Below are positions 35,701-43,917 of a DNA stretch of 54,145 bases, one piece after another; position 1 is the stretch's first letter, and every line of letters begins with the position of its first letter. A program made the translations under genes and the position numbers. The stretch lies in NCBI RefSeq assembly GCF_000981895.1, contig NZ_LATD01000232.1, positions 1 to 54,145 of the forward strand, in the 5' to 3' direction. Under the pieces are notes generated by a model, which had not been told where the DNA came from, did no database searches, and saw nothing but the letters and a program-made list of their open reading frames with translations. The stretch is from Streptomyces odonnellii (lineage in GTDB: Bacteria; Actinomycetota; Actinomycetes; Streptomycetales; Streptomycetaceae).

Positions 35701-38700
35701 GTCGCGGTGAACTGCGACACCACCCCCAACCGCGCCAAGCAGGTCATCTCCGACACACGCACGGCCTACGACGGACCGGTTTACGGTACGGCGCCCACCA
35801 AGGGCGCGGCCCGTTTCGTGTCCACACTGAAGAACCATGACGGCACCACGGCCACCTATCTGGAGACCGGGACCGAGTACGACACCTACGGCCGGGTGGT
35901 TGCGACCACCGACCTGACCGCGAATGTCACCGTCAACGGATCCGGCACGCTCACGCGTACCCCGCGCACGGACGGCCGTACCACGACGACCGACCGTGTG
36001 CCGGCCACCGGCACGCCGACGACGGTGAAGGTCACCGGACCACCCGCCAAGACCGGCGACATGTCCACCGCCCAGACCGTCACCACCACACTGGACCCGG
36101 TGCGCGGCCAGCCGCTGTCGGTCGTGGACACGACCGGCCGGCGCACCGACACCACGTATGACGCGCTCGGCCGCTCGCTGAAGGTCTGGCTGGCGGACCG
36201 TTCCCAGGCGAACCGTGAGACCCCGAACTACGAGTACACCTATCTCATCAAGGAGAACGAGGCCCCGGCGGTCGTCACCAAGACCCTCAGGAACGACAGC
36301 AGCCAGGAGAGCACATACTCCATCTACGACGGCTTCCTGCGACCCCGCCAGACACAGTCGCCGGGCCCGGAGGGCGGGCGCCTGCTGACGGACACGTTCT
36401 ACGACGAGCGCGGTCTGACGGCCAAGACCTTCGCCGCGTACTACAACACCTCACCTCCTTCGGCGACTCCGCTGAAGCTGGACGACGCGCTGAGTGTGGA
36501 GAGCCAGACCTGGTTCAGCTTCGACGGTCTGGGGCGTGAGACGGAGAAGAAGGAGGTGGCGGGCAACGGCGACGGCGGTCCCGAGCAGGTGCTGTCCACC
36601 ACGAAGACGGTGTACGGCGGCGACCGCACCACGGTCACCCCGCCCAAGGGCGCCGTCCCCACCACCACGGTCACCGACGCGCGCGGCAACAATCGCGAGC
36701 TGTGGCAGTACCGCGGCGCGGCGGCGACCGGCGCCCATGACACGACCAGCTACACCTACACCCCGGCCGGCAAGCTCTCCCAGGTCACGGACCCGGTCGG
36801 CAACACCTGGACGTACGAGTACGACCAGCTCGGCCGTACGGTGACGACGCGCGACCCGGACAAGGGCGAAGCCACCTCCGTCTTCGACGACCGCGGGCTG
36901 CTCACCTCGATGACCGACGCCCGCAACACGCTGGCGTACCTCTACGACGGCATCGGCCGCAAGACGGAGCTGCGTTCCGGCAGCGCCACCGGCACCTTGC
37001 GGGCGAAGTGGACCTACGACACGGTCCCGGGGGCCAAGGGCCAGCTCGCCACCACCACGCGCTACGACAACGGCAACGAATACACCACCACCGTCAACGC
37101 CTACGACGCCCTCTACCGGCCGACCCGCAGTACCGTCACCATCCCGGCGTCGGAGGGCGCGCTCGGCGGCTCGTACCAGTACAACAACCGCTACAACCCG
37201 GACGGCACCCCGACCGGGACCTCTTACCCGGCCGCGGGATCGCTGCCCGCGGAGGCGGTCGTCTACGGCTATGACGCGGGCCACCGGCGGGTCCGGGTCA
37301 CCGGGACCTCCGCCTACCTCACCGACACGGAATACAGCCACACGGGCAAACCCCAGCAGCTCGAACTCGCCGTCACCGGCGGCAAGCACACCTGGGTCAG
37401 CAGCACCTACGAGTGGGGCACCCAGCGTCTGGCCACCTCCAGGGTCGACCGCGAGGACGTCGCCGGGGTGGACCGTTCCACGGCCTACAAGTACGACGAG
37501 GCCGGCAACATCCTCTCCATCGCGGACACGTCACGCGACGGTACGGACGGTCAGTGCTTCCAGTACGACTACCTCCAGCGCACCACCGAGACCTGGGCAC
37601 AGGGCACCGCCTCCTGTGCCGCGGCCCCCTCGGTGCCGGTCCTGGGCGGTCCCGCTCCGTACTGGCACTCCTACACCTATGACGTCGGATCGAACGGCGC
37701 CTCGATCGGCAACCGCGCCAGTCAGACGGTCCACGACACCACGGGTGACACGGCCAAGGACGTGACGTACACCTACAACTATCCGGGGGCGGGCCAGAAG
37801 CGGCCGCACACACTCGGGTCGGTGGACACGGCCGGTCCCGGCGGCAGCACCGCCCGGGACGACTACACGTACGACGCGACCGGGAACACCGAGACCCGCA
37901 CGGTCCGCGGCAGCAAGCAGACACTGGTGTGGGACGCCGAGGGCCATCTGGAGAAGGTCACCGAGCCGGACGGCAAGGGCGGCACCAGGACCACGTCGTA
38001 CGTGTACGACGTGGACGGCAACCGGCTCCTCCAGCGGACGGACGCCGAGACCACGCTCTATCTCGGTGCCAGCGAGATCGTCCTCACCAAGGGTGCGACC
38101 AAGGCCAAGGCCACCCGCTACTACGACCTCGGCGGCGCCCAGGCGATCCGTACCGACGACAACAAGGTGTCCTTCATCCTGCCCGACCACCTGGGCACCG
38201 GCCAACTCGCGGTCGACGCCTCGACGCTGGGACTCCAGCAGCGGCGCACCACCCCGTTCGGCGCGGCACGCGGGGTCGCGCAGCCGTCCGCCTGGCCGGG
38301 GTCGAAGGGCTTCGTCGGGGGCACGGTGGACAGGTCCACGGGGCTGACGCACCTCGGCGCCCGTGAGTACGACCCGTCCACCGGCCGGTTCATCAGCGCT
38401 GACCCGGTCATGGACCTGGCCGACCCCCAGCAGATCAACGGCTACGCGTACGCCGACAACAACCCGACGACCTACAGCGACCCCACGGGCCTGGCCATCC
38501 CGGAATGCATGACGGGCGAGATCAAGTGCCAGGGCGGCAAGCCGGTCTTCGACAAGCCCTCCAAGGGCAAGGGAGGCGGAAAGAAGTCGTCTCCGCCGCC
38601 CGCCACATCGGGCCACTACCGGACGGGCGCGCCCGCCGAGCCGTATGTGCACTACGACGACAGCTTCCCCTACGACCCGAAGGCGAAGGCCACCTTCGGT

Positions 38701-39294
38701 GACCACCTGTCATGGGCGAAGTGGGGCAGCAAAATGGCCGGCGGCGGACTCTTCGCCTCCCTCGGCTTCTACGGGAACGGCGCGCTGGACGACGCGATCG
38801 GTACGTACTGGCATTACCGCGAAGGCAACGGCGACGACTACGAAGTCAATTACGACGAGGCGTACTTCGAGGACGACGCCATTCGCGGTGCCGTCGACGC
38901 CGAGATCACCGAGGCGCAGAAGGCCGCGGAAATCCTCGGGAAGAACAAGCGCAAGTTCAGCATGACGGGAAGCGCGGTGAAGGTGGGCAAGTATCCGGTC
39001 ACCGAGAACTGGCAGAAGGCACTGGGCGGGCACCGGATATGGGGGAGCGCCGACGTCAAGGTCAAGGGGGACAAGATCTCCATGAGGGTGACCGTCCATG
39101 CCAAGGACCGATACGATTTCAACAAGGGCATGGCCGACATCGCGTCGGGCGCGTCCGACGACGAGAACGGCAGATTCGCGACCCTTGGCTGGGCCAAGCC
39201 CTTCATGGTCAGCGGTTCCCTGACACGCGTCGTCACCTGGACACGCGGTGACATCCAGCAGAGCACAGAGGTGACGCATGTCAGCACTCGGTAA
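32800..39294 (+). CDS. RHS-repeat polymorphic toxin-like protein with unrecognised C-terminal domain
   Basis: A 2164-residue exported protein. The signal peptide (basic RQRWRRVRGR, hydrophobic core, cleavage near GTAAA-D) supports GTG 32800; ATG 32695, overlapping the LamG stop, is the alternative. An SpvB/RHS-type N-terminal region (LAPEVGISYSSGAIDG near 307) precedes many YD repeats (YDALGRSL, YDQLGRTV, YDEAGNIL). The RHS core ends near residue 1896 with GRFISADPVMDLADPQQ and DPTGL. After it come a Lys/Gly linker and about 250 unique residues containing TENWQKALGGHRIWGSADV and DRYDF (Asp2103, Tyr2105, Asp2106). By analogy with RHS toxins the shell would encase this C-terminal effector. A lipoprotein gene overlaps its 3' end and is the candidate immunity gene. 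Confidence 0.85.
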   Translation: MNGQRTDRQRWRRVRGRVALGLSAVLVATVVQGVGMGTAAADPSAGRPPSGQADKPVSGHDGTVAPRVRTSTPVTPEGDPRAAWPAPGTAAAAVPTTRTTAEGKPARVRAGTLPISLRAAQGPTAASARKKAADTDRAAQPPAGARVRVLDRAAAAAAGIDGLLFTVERTDAGTAGDVGLDVDYSRFAEAYGGGYGSRLRLVRLPACALTTPGIGSCRVAEPVEGANDTDRQVLTADAVPVQGRPDGAARTAAAPATVLAVTAEAESPKGDYKATTLAPSATWDTSLNTGDFTWSYGMAVPDVPGSLAPEVGISYSSGAIDGRTTTTNNQSSWVGDGFDLWPGYIERSYKACSDDGITTDGNKPGDQCWGYDNATLLFNGKGGELIPAGGNTWRLKNDDGTRVEKLKGSSTDVRDNGDNDQEYWKVTTTDGTQYFFGYHKLPGWVSGKETTDSTWTVPVYGDDDNEPCHASTFAGSWCQQAWRWNLDYVVDVDGNAIAYYYDAETNSYGRNLKAADDTPYTRGGTLDRIEYGLRSTAVYSAKPLARVNFTSAERCLPETGVTCAADTIDDKAFYWYDTPWDQNCKAGTDCTGSYAPTFWTRKRLTGVVTQTLKSDGTYTDVDAWSLGQRWGMADIDYALLLDSVQHTGRSATPNITLPKVTFAYHQDANRLDRQGDGTAPFIKARLSTVSDESGGQTDVNYSAAPCSWEALPVPESNTTRCYPQYYTASGDADPTLQWFNKYVVTSVTQTDRTGQSPDMVTQYSYLDGAAWHYDDDDGLTKEKYKTWSQWRGYRHVRVQTGGMSGMKSQTDHYYLRGMHGDRQNKAGGTKTVTLDDGEGGTLSDWEALQGFEYRTEKYSGPGGRVLEKTVNHGWFHETASRVRDWGTTTADHMGTASTVTYVSLDEGAGARWRRTSTYNTFDDATGRITRTNDLGDSAVADDDRCTRTEYVDNTAANLLSLPSRVETVAVNCDTTPNRAKQVISDTRTAYDGPVYGTAPTKGAARFVSTLKNHDGTTATYLETGTEYDTYGRVVATTDLTANVTVNGSGTLTRTPRTDGRTTTTDRVPATGTPTTVKVTGPPAKTGDMSTAQTVTTTLDPVRGQPLSVVDTTGRRTDTTYDALGRSLKVWLADRSQANRETPNYEYTYLIKENEAPAVVTKTLRNDSSQESTYSIYDGFLRPRQTQSPGPEGGRLLTDTFYDERGLTAKTFAAYYNTSPPSATPLKLDDALSVESQTWFSFDGLGRETEKKEVAGNGDGGPEQVLSTTKTVYGGDRTTVTPPKGAVPTTTVTDARGNNRELWQYRGAAATGAHDTTSYTYTPAGKLSQVTDPVGNTWTYEYDQLGRTVTTRDPDKGEATSVFDDRGLLTSMTDARNTLAYLYDGIGRKTELRSGSATGTLRAKWTYDTVPGAKGQLATTTRYDNGNEYTTTVNAYDALYRPTRSTVTIPASEGALGGSYQYNNRYNPDGTPTGTSYPAAGSLPAEAVVYGYDAGHRRVRVTGTSAYLTDTEYSHTGKPQQLELAVTGGKHTWVSSTYEWGTQRLATSRVDREDVAGVDRSTAYKYDEAGNILSIADTSRDGTDGQCFQYDYLQRTTETWAQGTASCAAAPSVPVLGGPAPYWHSYTYDVGSNGASIGNRASQTVHDTTGDTAKDVTYTYNYPGAGQKRPHTLGSVDTAGPGGSTARDDYTYDATGNTETRTVRGSKQTLVWDAEGHLEKVTEPDGKGGTRTTSYVYDVDGNRLLQRTDAETTLYLGASEIVLTKGATKAKATRYYDLGGAQAIRTDDNKVSFILPDHLGTGQLAVDASTLGLQQRRTTPFGAARGVAQPSAWPGSKGFVGGTVDRSTGLTHLGAREYDPSTGRFISADPVMDLADPQQINGYAYADNNPTTYSDPTGLAIPECMTGEIKCQGGKPVFDKPSKGKGGGKKSSPPPATSGHYRTGAPAEPYVHYDDSFPYDPKAKATFGDHLSWAKWGSKMAGGGLFASLGFYGNGALDDAIGTYWHYREGNGDDYEVNYDEAYFEDDAIRGAVDAEITEAQKAAEILGKNKRKFSMTGSAVKVGKYPVTENWQKALGGHRIWGSADVKVKGDKISMRVTVHAKDRYDFNKGMADIASGASDDENGRFATLGWAKPFMVSGSLTRVVTWTRGDIQQSTEVTHVSTR

Positions 39295-39835
39295 CGGACG
39301 GGCAGTCGGGCGGAGCCGGCGGGGGGTGCTTCTCGGGTGGGTGACGGGGGCCGTCCTGGCCGCCGTCATGGCGGGAGGCTGTGCCGCCCCGGCGGACACC
39401 GCGGCAAACGCCTCCCGGGGACGGGAGCAGGCGAGCGAGACCGCGCCGAGCGCCGTGCGGCACGAAGAGAAGCCCATCCGGGAGCGTTTTCCCCAGTTCG
39501 GCGAGATCAGCGGCACCTCCTGGGTGTCCGATGTTCTCAATGACGGCGGTTCCGGAGTGCCGGCGCCCTCGGACGTCAGGCTCACGGGAGTGGCGTCTCT
39601 GTCCGCCGCAGCGCTCGCCGAGTTGTCCGACGCGTATGCGTGGAAGAAAGCGCAACCGGCTTTCTCCGTACCCAAGAACCTCTCGCCCGAGGTGCCGAAG
39701 GACGCCGGCTGGCTCAGCAGCGCCGAATTCGACGCCGCTGTGACGGGGGGCGAATACACCGGCACGTTCTATCTGAGTACCGACCGGGGCATCGTCCTGT
39801 TCGACGCGGTGAATCCGGTGCGCCGCACGCCCTGA
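39278..39835 (+). CDS. Lipoprotein overlapping the RHS gene, candidate immunity protein
   Basis: A 185-residue exported protein. It starts with a Tat-like SRRGVLL (residues 13-19), a hydrophobic stretch and Cys35 in a somewhat atypical lipobox (MAGGC). The mature part has EISGTSWVSDVLNDG, a strand VRLTGVASLSAAALAELSDAY, then AGWLSSAEFDAAV and a C-terminal strand pair (GTFYLSTDRGIVLFDAV). I know no named family. The ATG overlaps the RHS 3' end by 17 bases, the usual place for an immunity gene. Anchoring outside the membrane predicts that the RHS effector acts on the membrane, cell wall or another envelope target rather than on nucleic acids. That is inference. Confidence 0.72.
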   Translation: MSALGNGRAVGRSRRGVLLGWVTGAVLAAVMAGGCAAPADTAANASRGREQASETAPSAVRHEEKPIRERFPQFGEISGTSWVSDVLNDGGSGVPAPSDVRLTGVASLSAAALAELSDAYAWKKAQPAFSVPKNLSPEVPKDAGWLSSAEFDAAVTGGEYTGTFYLSTDRGIVLFDAVNPVRRTP

Positions 39836-39894
39836 GCCGCCCGGAGATTCACCCGCCGCAGGTTGCTGTTTCCGCTTCGCGAGTCCTGACGGAC

Positions 39895-40107
39895 TCAGTG
39901 GAGCGGGAACGGCACCCCGTGGTTCGCCGGGAGTCGGGGGCCGAAGACGCGGCGGTCCGACTCGCTGATGCGTACGTCGTTGATGCTGGCCTCGCGGCGG
40001 GACATCAGACCGTCCTCCGTGAACTCCCACAGCTCATTGCCGTACGAGCGCCACCACTGGCCGTCCCGGTCGTGGCTCTCGTACTGGAAGCGCACCGCGA
40101 TGCGGTA
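39895..40107 (-). pseudogene. 3' fragment of a DUF1348 (NTF2-like) gene
   Basis: Only the last 70 or so residues of a DUF1348 protein remain: [40 protein letters not shown] and [20 protein letters not shown], ending at the natural stop. Intact members are about 150 residues. Homology ceases abruptly at about 40104, where the other strand begins to read as the C-terminal half of a TetR protein. The N-terminal half and any promoter are gone, so the fragment is not expected to be expressed. Confidence 0.75.
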
Positions 40108-40321
40108 TCTGGCCGGGCTGGTGGCCGACGCCGGGCTTCCGGCGGGCCTCGCCGACCAGTTGCAGCTGCTCGCCGAGGGCGCCATGGTGACGTCGGCGGT
40201 CTTCGGCACCGCCGAACCTGCGTTCCAGGCGCGGGAGGCGGCGGCTGTACTGCTCGCACCGCACCGTGTCACAGCCGCCACGCCGGGGCCGGGTGCGGGG
40301 CCGGGATCCGGCCCGCCGTGA
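40100..40321 (+). pseudogene. 3' fragment of a TetR-family regulator gene
   Basis: The plus-strand frame from about 40100 reads [35 protein letters not shown] and [15 protein letters not shown], the usual C-terminal helices of TetR regulators in which a GAMVTS-type helix forms the dimer interface. The DNA-binding domain and the start are missing. It abuts the DUF1348 fragment head to head, and its end overlaps the 3' end of the DUF2252 gene. The stop at 40319-40321 may not be the original one. Confidence 0.65.
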
Positions 40322-41627
40322 CCGCCGTCGCGAGTGCCGCGTGGTCGGCCGCGTTGCGGTCCGCGTAGCGCAGGGAGAAATCGGCCATGGCCCGGTCGAA
40401 GACGTCCGAGGTGCCGAGATAGTGGGCGATGGCGATCCGGTCGCCCGAGCGGGCATGCGCGCGGGCCAGCGCCTTGCCGCACAGCCACGCGTGGTCGAGC
40501 AGCAGCGAGGGGGACATGCCCTCGACCGCCGTGGAGCCCTTGGTGTCGCGGAGCTGGCGCCAGTAGAAGTGGCGGCCCTCCGGCCCGGTGACCCAGCCGA
40601 GCAGAAGATCGCTGCCCGCCTGGAGCAGCCGCTGTCCCGCCACCACCCGGTGGCCCTGATGGGCATAGGTGCTCGGCCGCAGATGGGGTTCGAGCACCGG
40701 CCGCTCCGCCTCCTTGATCTGGAGGAGGAGCGGATCGTCGGTGTCCCGCCCGGCCAGCAGGACGATGTGACAGCGCAGTCCGACACCCGCGACCCCCACC
40801 ACCTTGCTGGCCGCGTCGACGAAGCGGAACCGGTCGAGCAGGGTCCGCCGCTCCTCCGGGAGCGTGGACCGGTAGCCGATGAAGATGCGCCGGAGCACGG
40901 CCGTGTCGAGCCGTCCCACCGGTTGCAGCAGGGGAGGGTCCGGGGTGATCCTGCGCAGCCCGTCCGGTGTGTCGGTCAGCTCCTCCAGCGCCCGCAGCGT
41001 GGTGCGCGGCCGGGTCTGCGAGGGGGCCCGGTTTTCGTCATGCTGCTGCCGCCGGCTCGACCGTACGAGGGTGAGGATGTCGGCGGGGTCGATGTGGTCG
41101 TACCAGACGTCGAGTTCGCCGAGATCGGCCAGCCGGTGCATCGACGTGCGGTACGCCTCGGCCGCGGCGCGTACTGCCTGCCGGGTCTCGTCCACGGACT
41201 GGCCGTTGTCGCGGGCGGCGACCGCGATGCTCGCCGAGAGCCGCTTCAGATCCCATTCGAACGGGCCCGGATGGGTCTCGTCGAAGTCGTCGAGATCGAA
41301 GTGCAGGGCACGCTCGGCCGAGGCGAAGGCGCGGAAGTTCAGCAACTGGGCGTCCCCGCAGAGCTGCACGGTCAGGCCCGAGCGCGGCTGCGTGGCCAGA
41401 TCGGCGGCCATCACGGCGGCGGCGCCGCGCAGGAAGGCGTACGGGGAGGCGGCCATCCGCTCGTAACGCAGCGGCAGCAGTTCGGGCACCCGGGTGGCGG
41501 TCTGCCGGGCCAGGACGGTGAGCGGGTCGAGCCGGTCGGCCGCCGGTATCCACAGCCCGTGCGAGGAGCGCGACGCCTCCTTCCGAGCGGCTCTGCCCTG
41601 TGCCGCCCGGTCGGCGGGGGTGGTCAT
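40269..41627 (-). CDS. DUF2252 family protein (kinase-like fold)
   Basis: A 452-residue cytoplasmic protein with the DUF2252 signature throughout: [20 protein letters not shown] near residues 54-73, [20 protein letters not shown] near 87-106, [20 protein letters not shown] near 110-129 and [20 protein letters not shown] near 388-407. The GDAQLLNF and DLDDFDE motifs correspond to the catalytic and metal-binding loops of aminoglycoside-phosphotransferase-like folds. The substrate is unknown. The ATG at 41627 follows a GAGGGG. It is divergent from the methyltransferase gene. Confidence 0.88.
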   Translation of the reverse strand: MTTPADRAAQGRAARKEASRSSHGLWIPAADRLDPLTVLARQTATRVPELLPLRYERMAASPYAFLRGAAAVMAADLATQPRSGLTVQLCGDAQLLNFRAFASAERALHFDLDDFDETHPGPFEWDLKRLSASIAVAARDNGQSVDETRQAVRAAAEAYRTSMHRLADLGELDVWYDHIDPADILTLVRSSRRQQHDENRAPSQTRPRTTLRALEELTDTPDGLRRITPDPPLLQPVGRLDTAVLRRIFIGYRSTLPEERRTLLDRFRFVDAASKVVGVAGVGLRCHIVLLAGRDTDDPLLLQIKEAERPVLEPHLRPSTYAHQGHRVVAGQRLLQAGSDLLLGWVTGPEGRHFYWRQLRDTKGSTAVEGMSPSLLLDHAWLCGKALARAHARSGDRIAIAHYLGTSDVFDRAMADFSLRYADRNAADHAALATAVTAGRIPAPHPAPAWRL

Positions 41628-42007
41628 CTACGGCCCCTCTCGCTCCGGTGTCGGATGGCCGCGGCACGGCCGCCGGGCCCGGTCGCCGACCGGACAGGAC
41701 CAGAACGCGGCGAGCGCGAGTGGCCGCCGCGTGGCGGGCGGCGGTTCGACGACGGGACGTGGTACGAGCATTCCGCCCCGGCGGCGGGGCGGCCCGGCGA
41801 GGCGGGCATTCGGGTGGCTCCGGGGCAGGGAGGCGGTGGCTTCTGCGGGCCGTGCCCGGCGGTTTGCTGACGCATCGTCACCTCGGTGGCGGCTCGGCGG
41901 AGGAAAGGGAAGACTCGGCGGAAGCCCCGCGGAGGTACGTTTCCGCAGGCACCCGCATGATCCTCGTGGCGTACGGTCCCCCGCAGGGCGGTTAGCCTGA
42001 AGGCACG
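41628..42007. other. Gap between divergent DUF2252 and methyltransferase genes
   Basis: 380 bases with no supported gene. A TAGCCT -10-like hexamer at 41993-41998 lies 9 bases before the methyltransferase start, but no matching -35 is visible. Nothing else recognisable. Confidence 0.35.
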
Positions 42008-43252
42008 ATGAACCGTTTGACGACACCCTGGGGCGAGTTCGGCCTCACGCGTTTCCCCGAGCAGCCACGTGACCCCCTCCGCGCCTGGGACACCGCAGAC
42101 GAATATCTGCTGCGGCATCTCGCGGGAACCGGCACCGGGCCGGCGGCGGGAGCGCGTCCGGCGCCCGGGGCGGAGGACGCGACGGAGCGGGGTCCGGCCG
42201 GCCGGCCGGTCGACCTCTCGGGCACCGTGGTCGTCCTCGGGGACCGGTGGGGCGCCCTGACCACCGCCCTCGCCGCCCACCGGCTCGACCAGTACAGCGC
42301 GGACCCGCTCGTCCAGATCACCGACTCGTATCTCACCCAGCGGGCGACCCGCGCCAATCTGCGGCGCGGCGGCGCGGACCCGGGCGCGGTACGGCTCAGG
42401 TCCGTCAGGGACACCCCGCCGGAACGGATCGACGTCCTGCTGGTCCGGGTCCCCAAGAGCCTCGCGCTGCTGGAGGACCAGCTCCACCGGCTGGCCCCGG
42501 CGGTGCACCCGGGCACCGTGGTCATCGGTACGGGACGGGTCACCGAGATCCACACCTCCACCCTGAAACTGTTCGAGCGCCTGCTCGGTCCCACCAGGAC
42601 CTCGCTCGCCGAACGGAAGGCGCGGCTGATCTTCTGCGAGCCCGCGCCGGACCGGGCGCCGACGCCCAGCCCATGGCCGCACAGTTACGCGCTGCCCGAG
42701 GGACTCGGCGCCGTGTCGGGCCGTACCGTCGTCAATCACGCGGGGATCTTCTGCGCGGAACGGCTCGACATCGGTACGCGCTTCCTGCTGCGCAATCTCC
42801 CGCACCGGAACGGCCCGGAACATGTGGTCGACCTCGGCTGCGGGAACGGTGTGATCGGTACGGCGGCGGCGCTGGACAACCCGGCGGCCCGGCTGACCTT
42901 CATCGACGAGTCGTTCTCCGCGCTCGCCTCGGCCGAGGCGACCTTCCGCAAGAACGTCGACGCCGCCGCCCCGGCGGAGTTCCTGCTCGGCGACGGACTC
43001 GCGGAGACACCGCCGGGGACCGTCGACCTGGTGCTGAACAATCCGCCGTTCCACTCCCACCAGGCGACGACCGACGCGACGGCCTGGCGCATGTTCACCG
43101 GGTCACGCGCGGCGCTGCGGCCGGGGGGCGAGCTGTGGGTCGTGGCGAACCGGCATCTCGGCTACCACATCAAGCTGCGGCGGCTCTTCGGCAACTGCGA
43201 GACGGTCACGAGTGATCCGAAGTTCGTCATCCTGCGGGCCGTCAAACGCTGA
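42008..43252 (+). CDS. rlmG: RlmG/RsmC-like class I rRNA methyltransferase
   Basis: A 414-residue SAM-dependent enzyme with two Rossmann-like halves. The N-terminal half lacks a clear SAM motif and acts in RNA binding in this family. The C-terminal half has motif I VVDLGCGNGVIG near residue 276 and the catalytic NPPFH near 343, typical of N2-guanine methyltransferases. The best-known member of this layout methylates G1835 of 23S rRNA (E. coli numbering). A Pro/Ala/Gly-rich insert lies at about 42-62. A small hairpin (43252-43257 with 43262-43267) overlaps the stop codon. The exact rRNA target is inferred. Confidence 0.78.
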   Translation: MNRLTTPWGEFGLTRFPEQPRDPLRAWDTADEYLLRHLAGTGTGPAAGARPAPGAEDATERGPAGRPVDLSGTVVVLGDRWGALTTALAAHRLDQYSADPLVQITDSYLTQRATRANLRRGGADPGAVRLRSVRDTPPERIDVLLVRVPKSLALLEDQLHRLAPAVHPGTVVIGTGRVTEIHTSTLKLFERLLGPTRTSLAERKARLIFCEPAPDRAPTPSPWPHSYALPEGLGAVSGRTVVNHAGIFCAERLDIGTRFLLRNLPHRNGPEHVVDLGCGNGVIGTAAALDNPAARLTFIDESFSALASAEATFRKNVDAAAPAEFLLGDGLAETPPGTVDLVLNNPPFHSHQATTDATAWRMFTGSRAALRPGGELWVVANRHLGYHIKLRRLFGNCETVTSDPKFVILRAVKR

Positions 43253-43285
43253 GCCGCAGAAGCGGCTGCCAGGGCAGCTCCGACA

Positions 43286-43315
43286 TTGTAAATGCGAGCT
43301 GATCACGCATATCTT
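43286..43315 (+). promoter_or_regulatory. Promoter and inverted repeat of the molybdate regulator gene
   Basis: TTGTAA (43286-43291) and TATCTT (43310-43315) are spaced by 18 bp. The spacer holds the inverted repeat ATGCG (43292-43296) with CGCAT (43306-43310). The expected start of transcription falls at the ATG 43323, and no ribosome-binding site is present, so the message is probably leaderless. Autoregulation through the repeat is inferred. Confidence 0.5.
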
Positions 43316-43322
43316 GTCGCAC

Positions 43323-43715
43323 ATGCAGTCCTACACAATCGGTCAGGCGGCCCGTCTGCTCGGGGTGAGCCCCGACACCGTCCGCCGCTGGGCCGACGGC
43401 GGCCGGGTCGCGACCCACCGCGACGAAGGCGGGCGTCGTCTCATCGAAGGCCGCGCGCTCGCCGCGTTCTCGGTCGAGGCCGCTCAGAGCGGCGGCGAGG
43501 ACGACATCCCGTACACCTCCGCCCGCAACGCGTTCCCGGGCATCGTCACCGCCGTGAAGCTCGGGGATGTCGCTGCGCAGGTGGAGATCCAGGCGGGGCC
43601 GCACCGGCTGGTCTCGCTGCTCACCCGCGAGGCCGTCGAGGAACTGGGGCTGGAGGTCGGTATGCAGGCCACGGCCCGTGTGAAGGCCACCAGCGTGCAC
43701 ATCGACCGCACCTGA
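43323..43715 (+). CDS. Molybdate-responsive regulator: MerR-like HTH fused to a Mop/TOBE domain
   Basis: A 130-residue protein. Residues 1-55 are an excisionase/MerR-like helix-turn-helix (YTIGQAARLLGVSPDTVRRW, then RRLIEGRAL). Residues about 65-130 form a Mop/TOBE molybdate-binding domain (SARNAFPGIVTAVKLGDVAA, then VSLLTREAVEELGLEVGMQA and VKATSVHI). It joins DNA binding to molybdate sensing and stands directly upstream of modA and modBC, so it is the expected local regulator of molybdate uptake. The stop lies within a repeated ACCGCACCTGA sequence. Confidence 0.85.
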   Translation: MQSYTIGQAARLLGVSPDTVRRWADGGRVATHRDEGGRRLIEGRALAAFSVEAAQSGGEDDIPYTSARNAFPGIVTAVKLGDVAAQVEIQAGPHRLVSLLTREAVEELGLEVGMQATARVKATSVHIDRT

Positions 43716-43755
43716 CCCCGACCGCACCACCGCACCTGAATCGGACCGCACCTGA
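43705..43755 (+). repeat. ACCGCACCTGA repeated three times at the regulator stop
   Basis: Copies at 43705-43715, 43729-43739 and 43745-43755. The first supplies the stop codon of the Mop-domain regulator. The second repeats a TGA in the same frame, and the third in another frame. Confidence 0.6.
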
Positions 43756-43917
43756 ATTCGGGCCGACCGCCGCGGGCCCCGCGCCGACGGTCCGCCCGCT
43801 CTCCGGCTGTTCGTTCTCCCGGCACCACCCGGCACCACCGGCGTCGTCCGTCCCCGGCGCTCCTGTCACCGTCCGCTCACGGGCCTGTCCCGGTCCGTAA
43901 CGCCAAGGAGTCCACCC

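Noticed and set aside
33145..35838. An 897-codon minus-strand frame opposite the RHS gene
   Set aside because: Arg/Val-rich translation without domains, fully covered by the RHS coding strand.
41628..42026. A 132-codon minus-strand gene between DUF2252 and the methyltransferase
   Set aside because: Pro/Arg-rich translation with no motif and no ribosome-binding site, and it would overlap the methyltransferase start.
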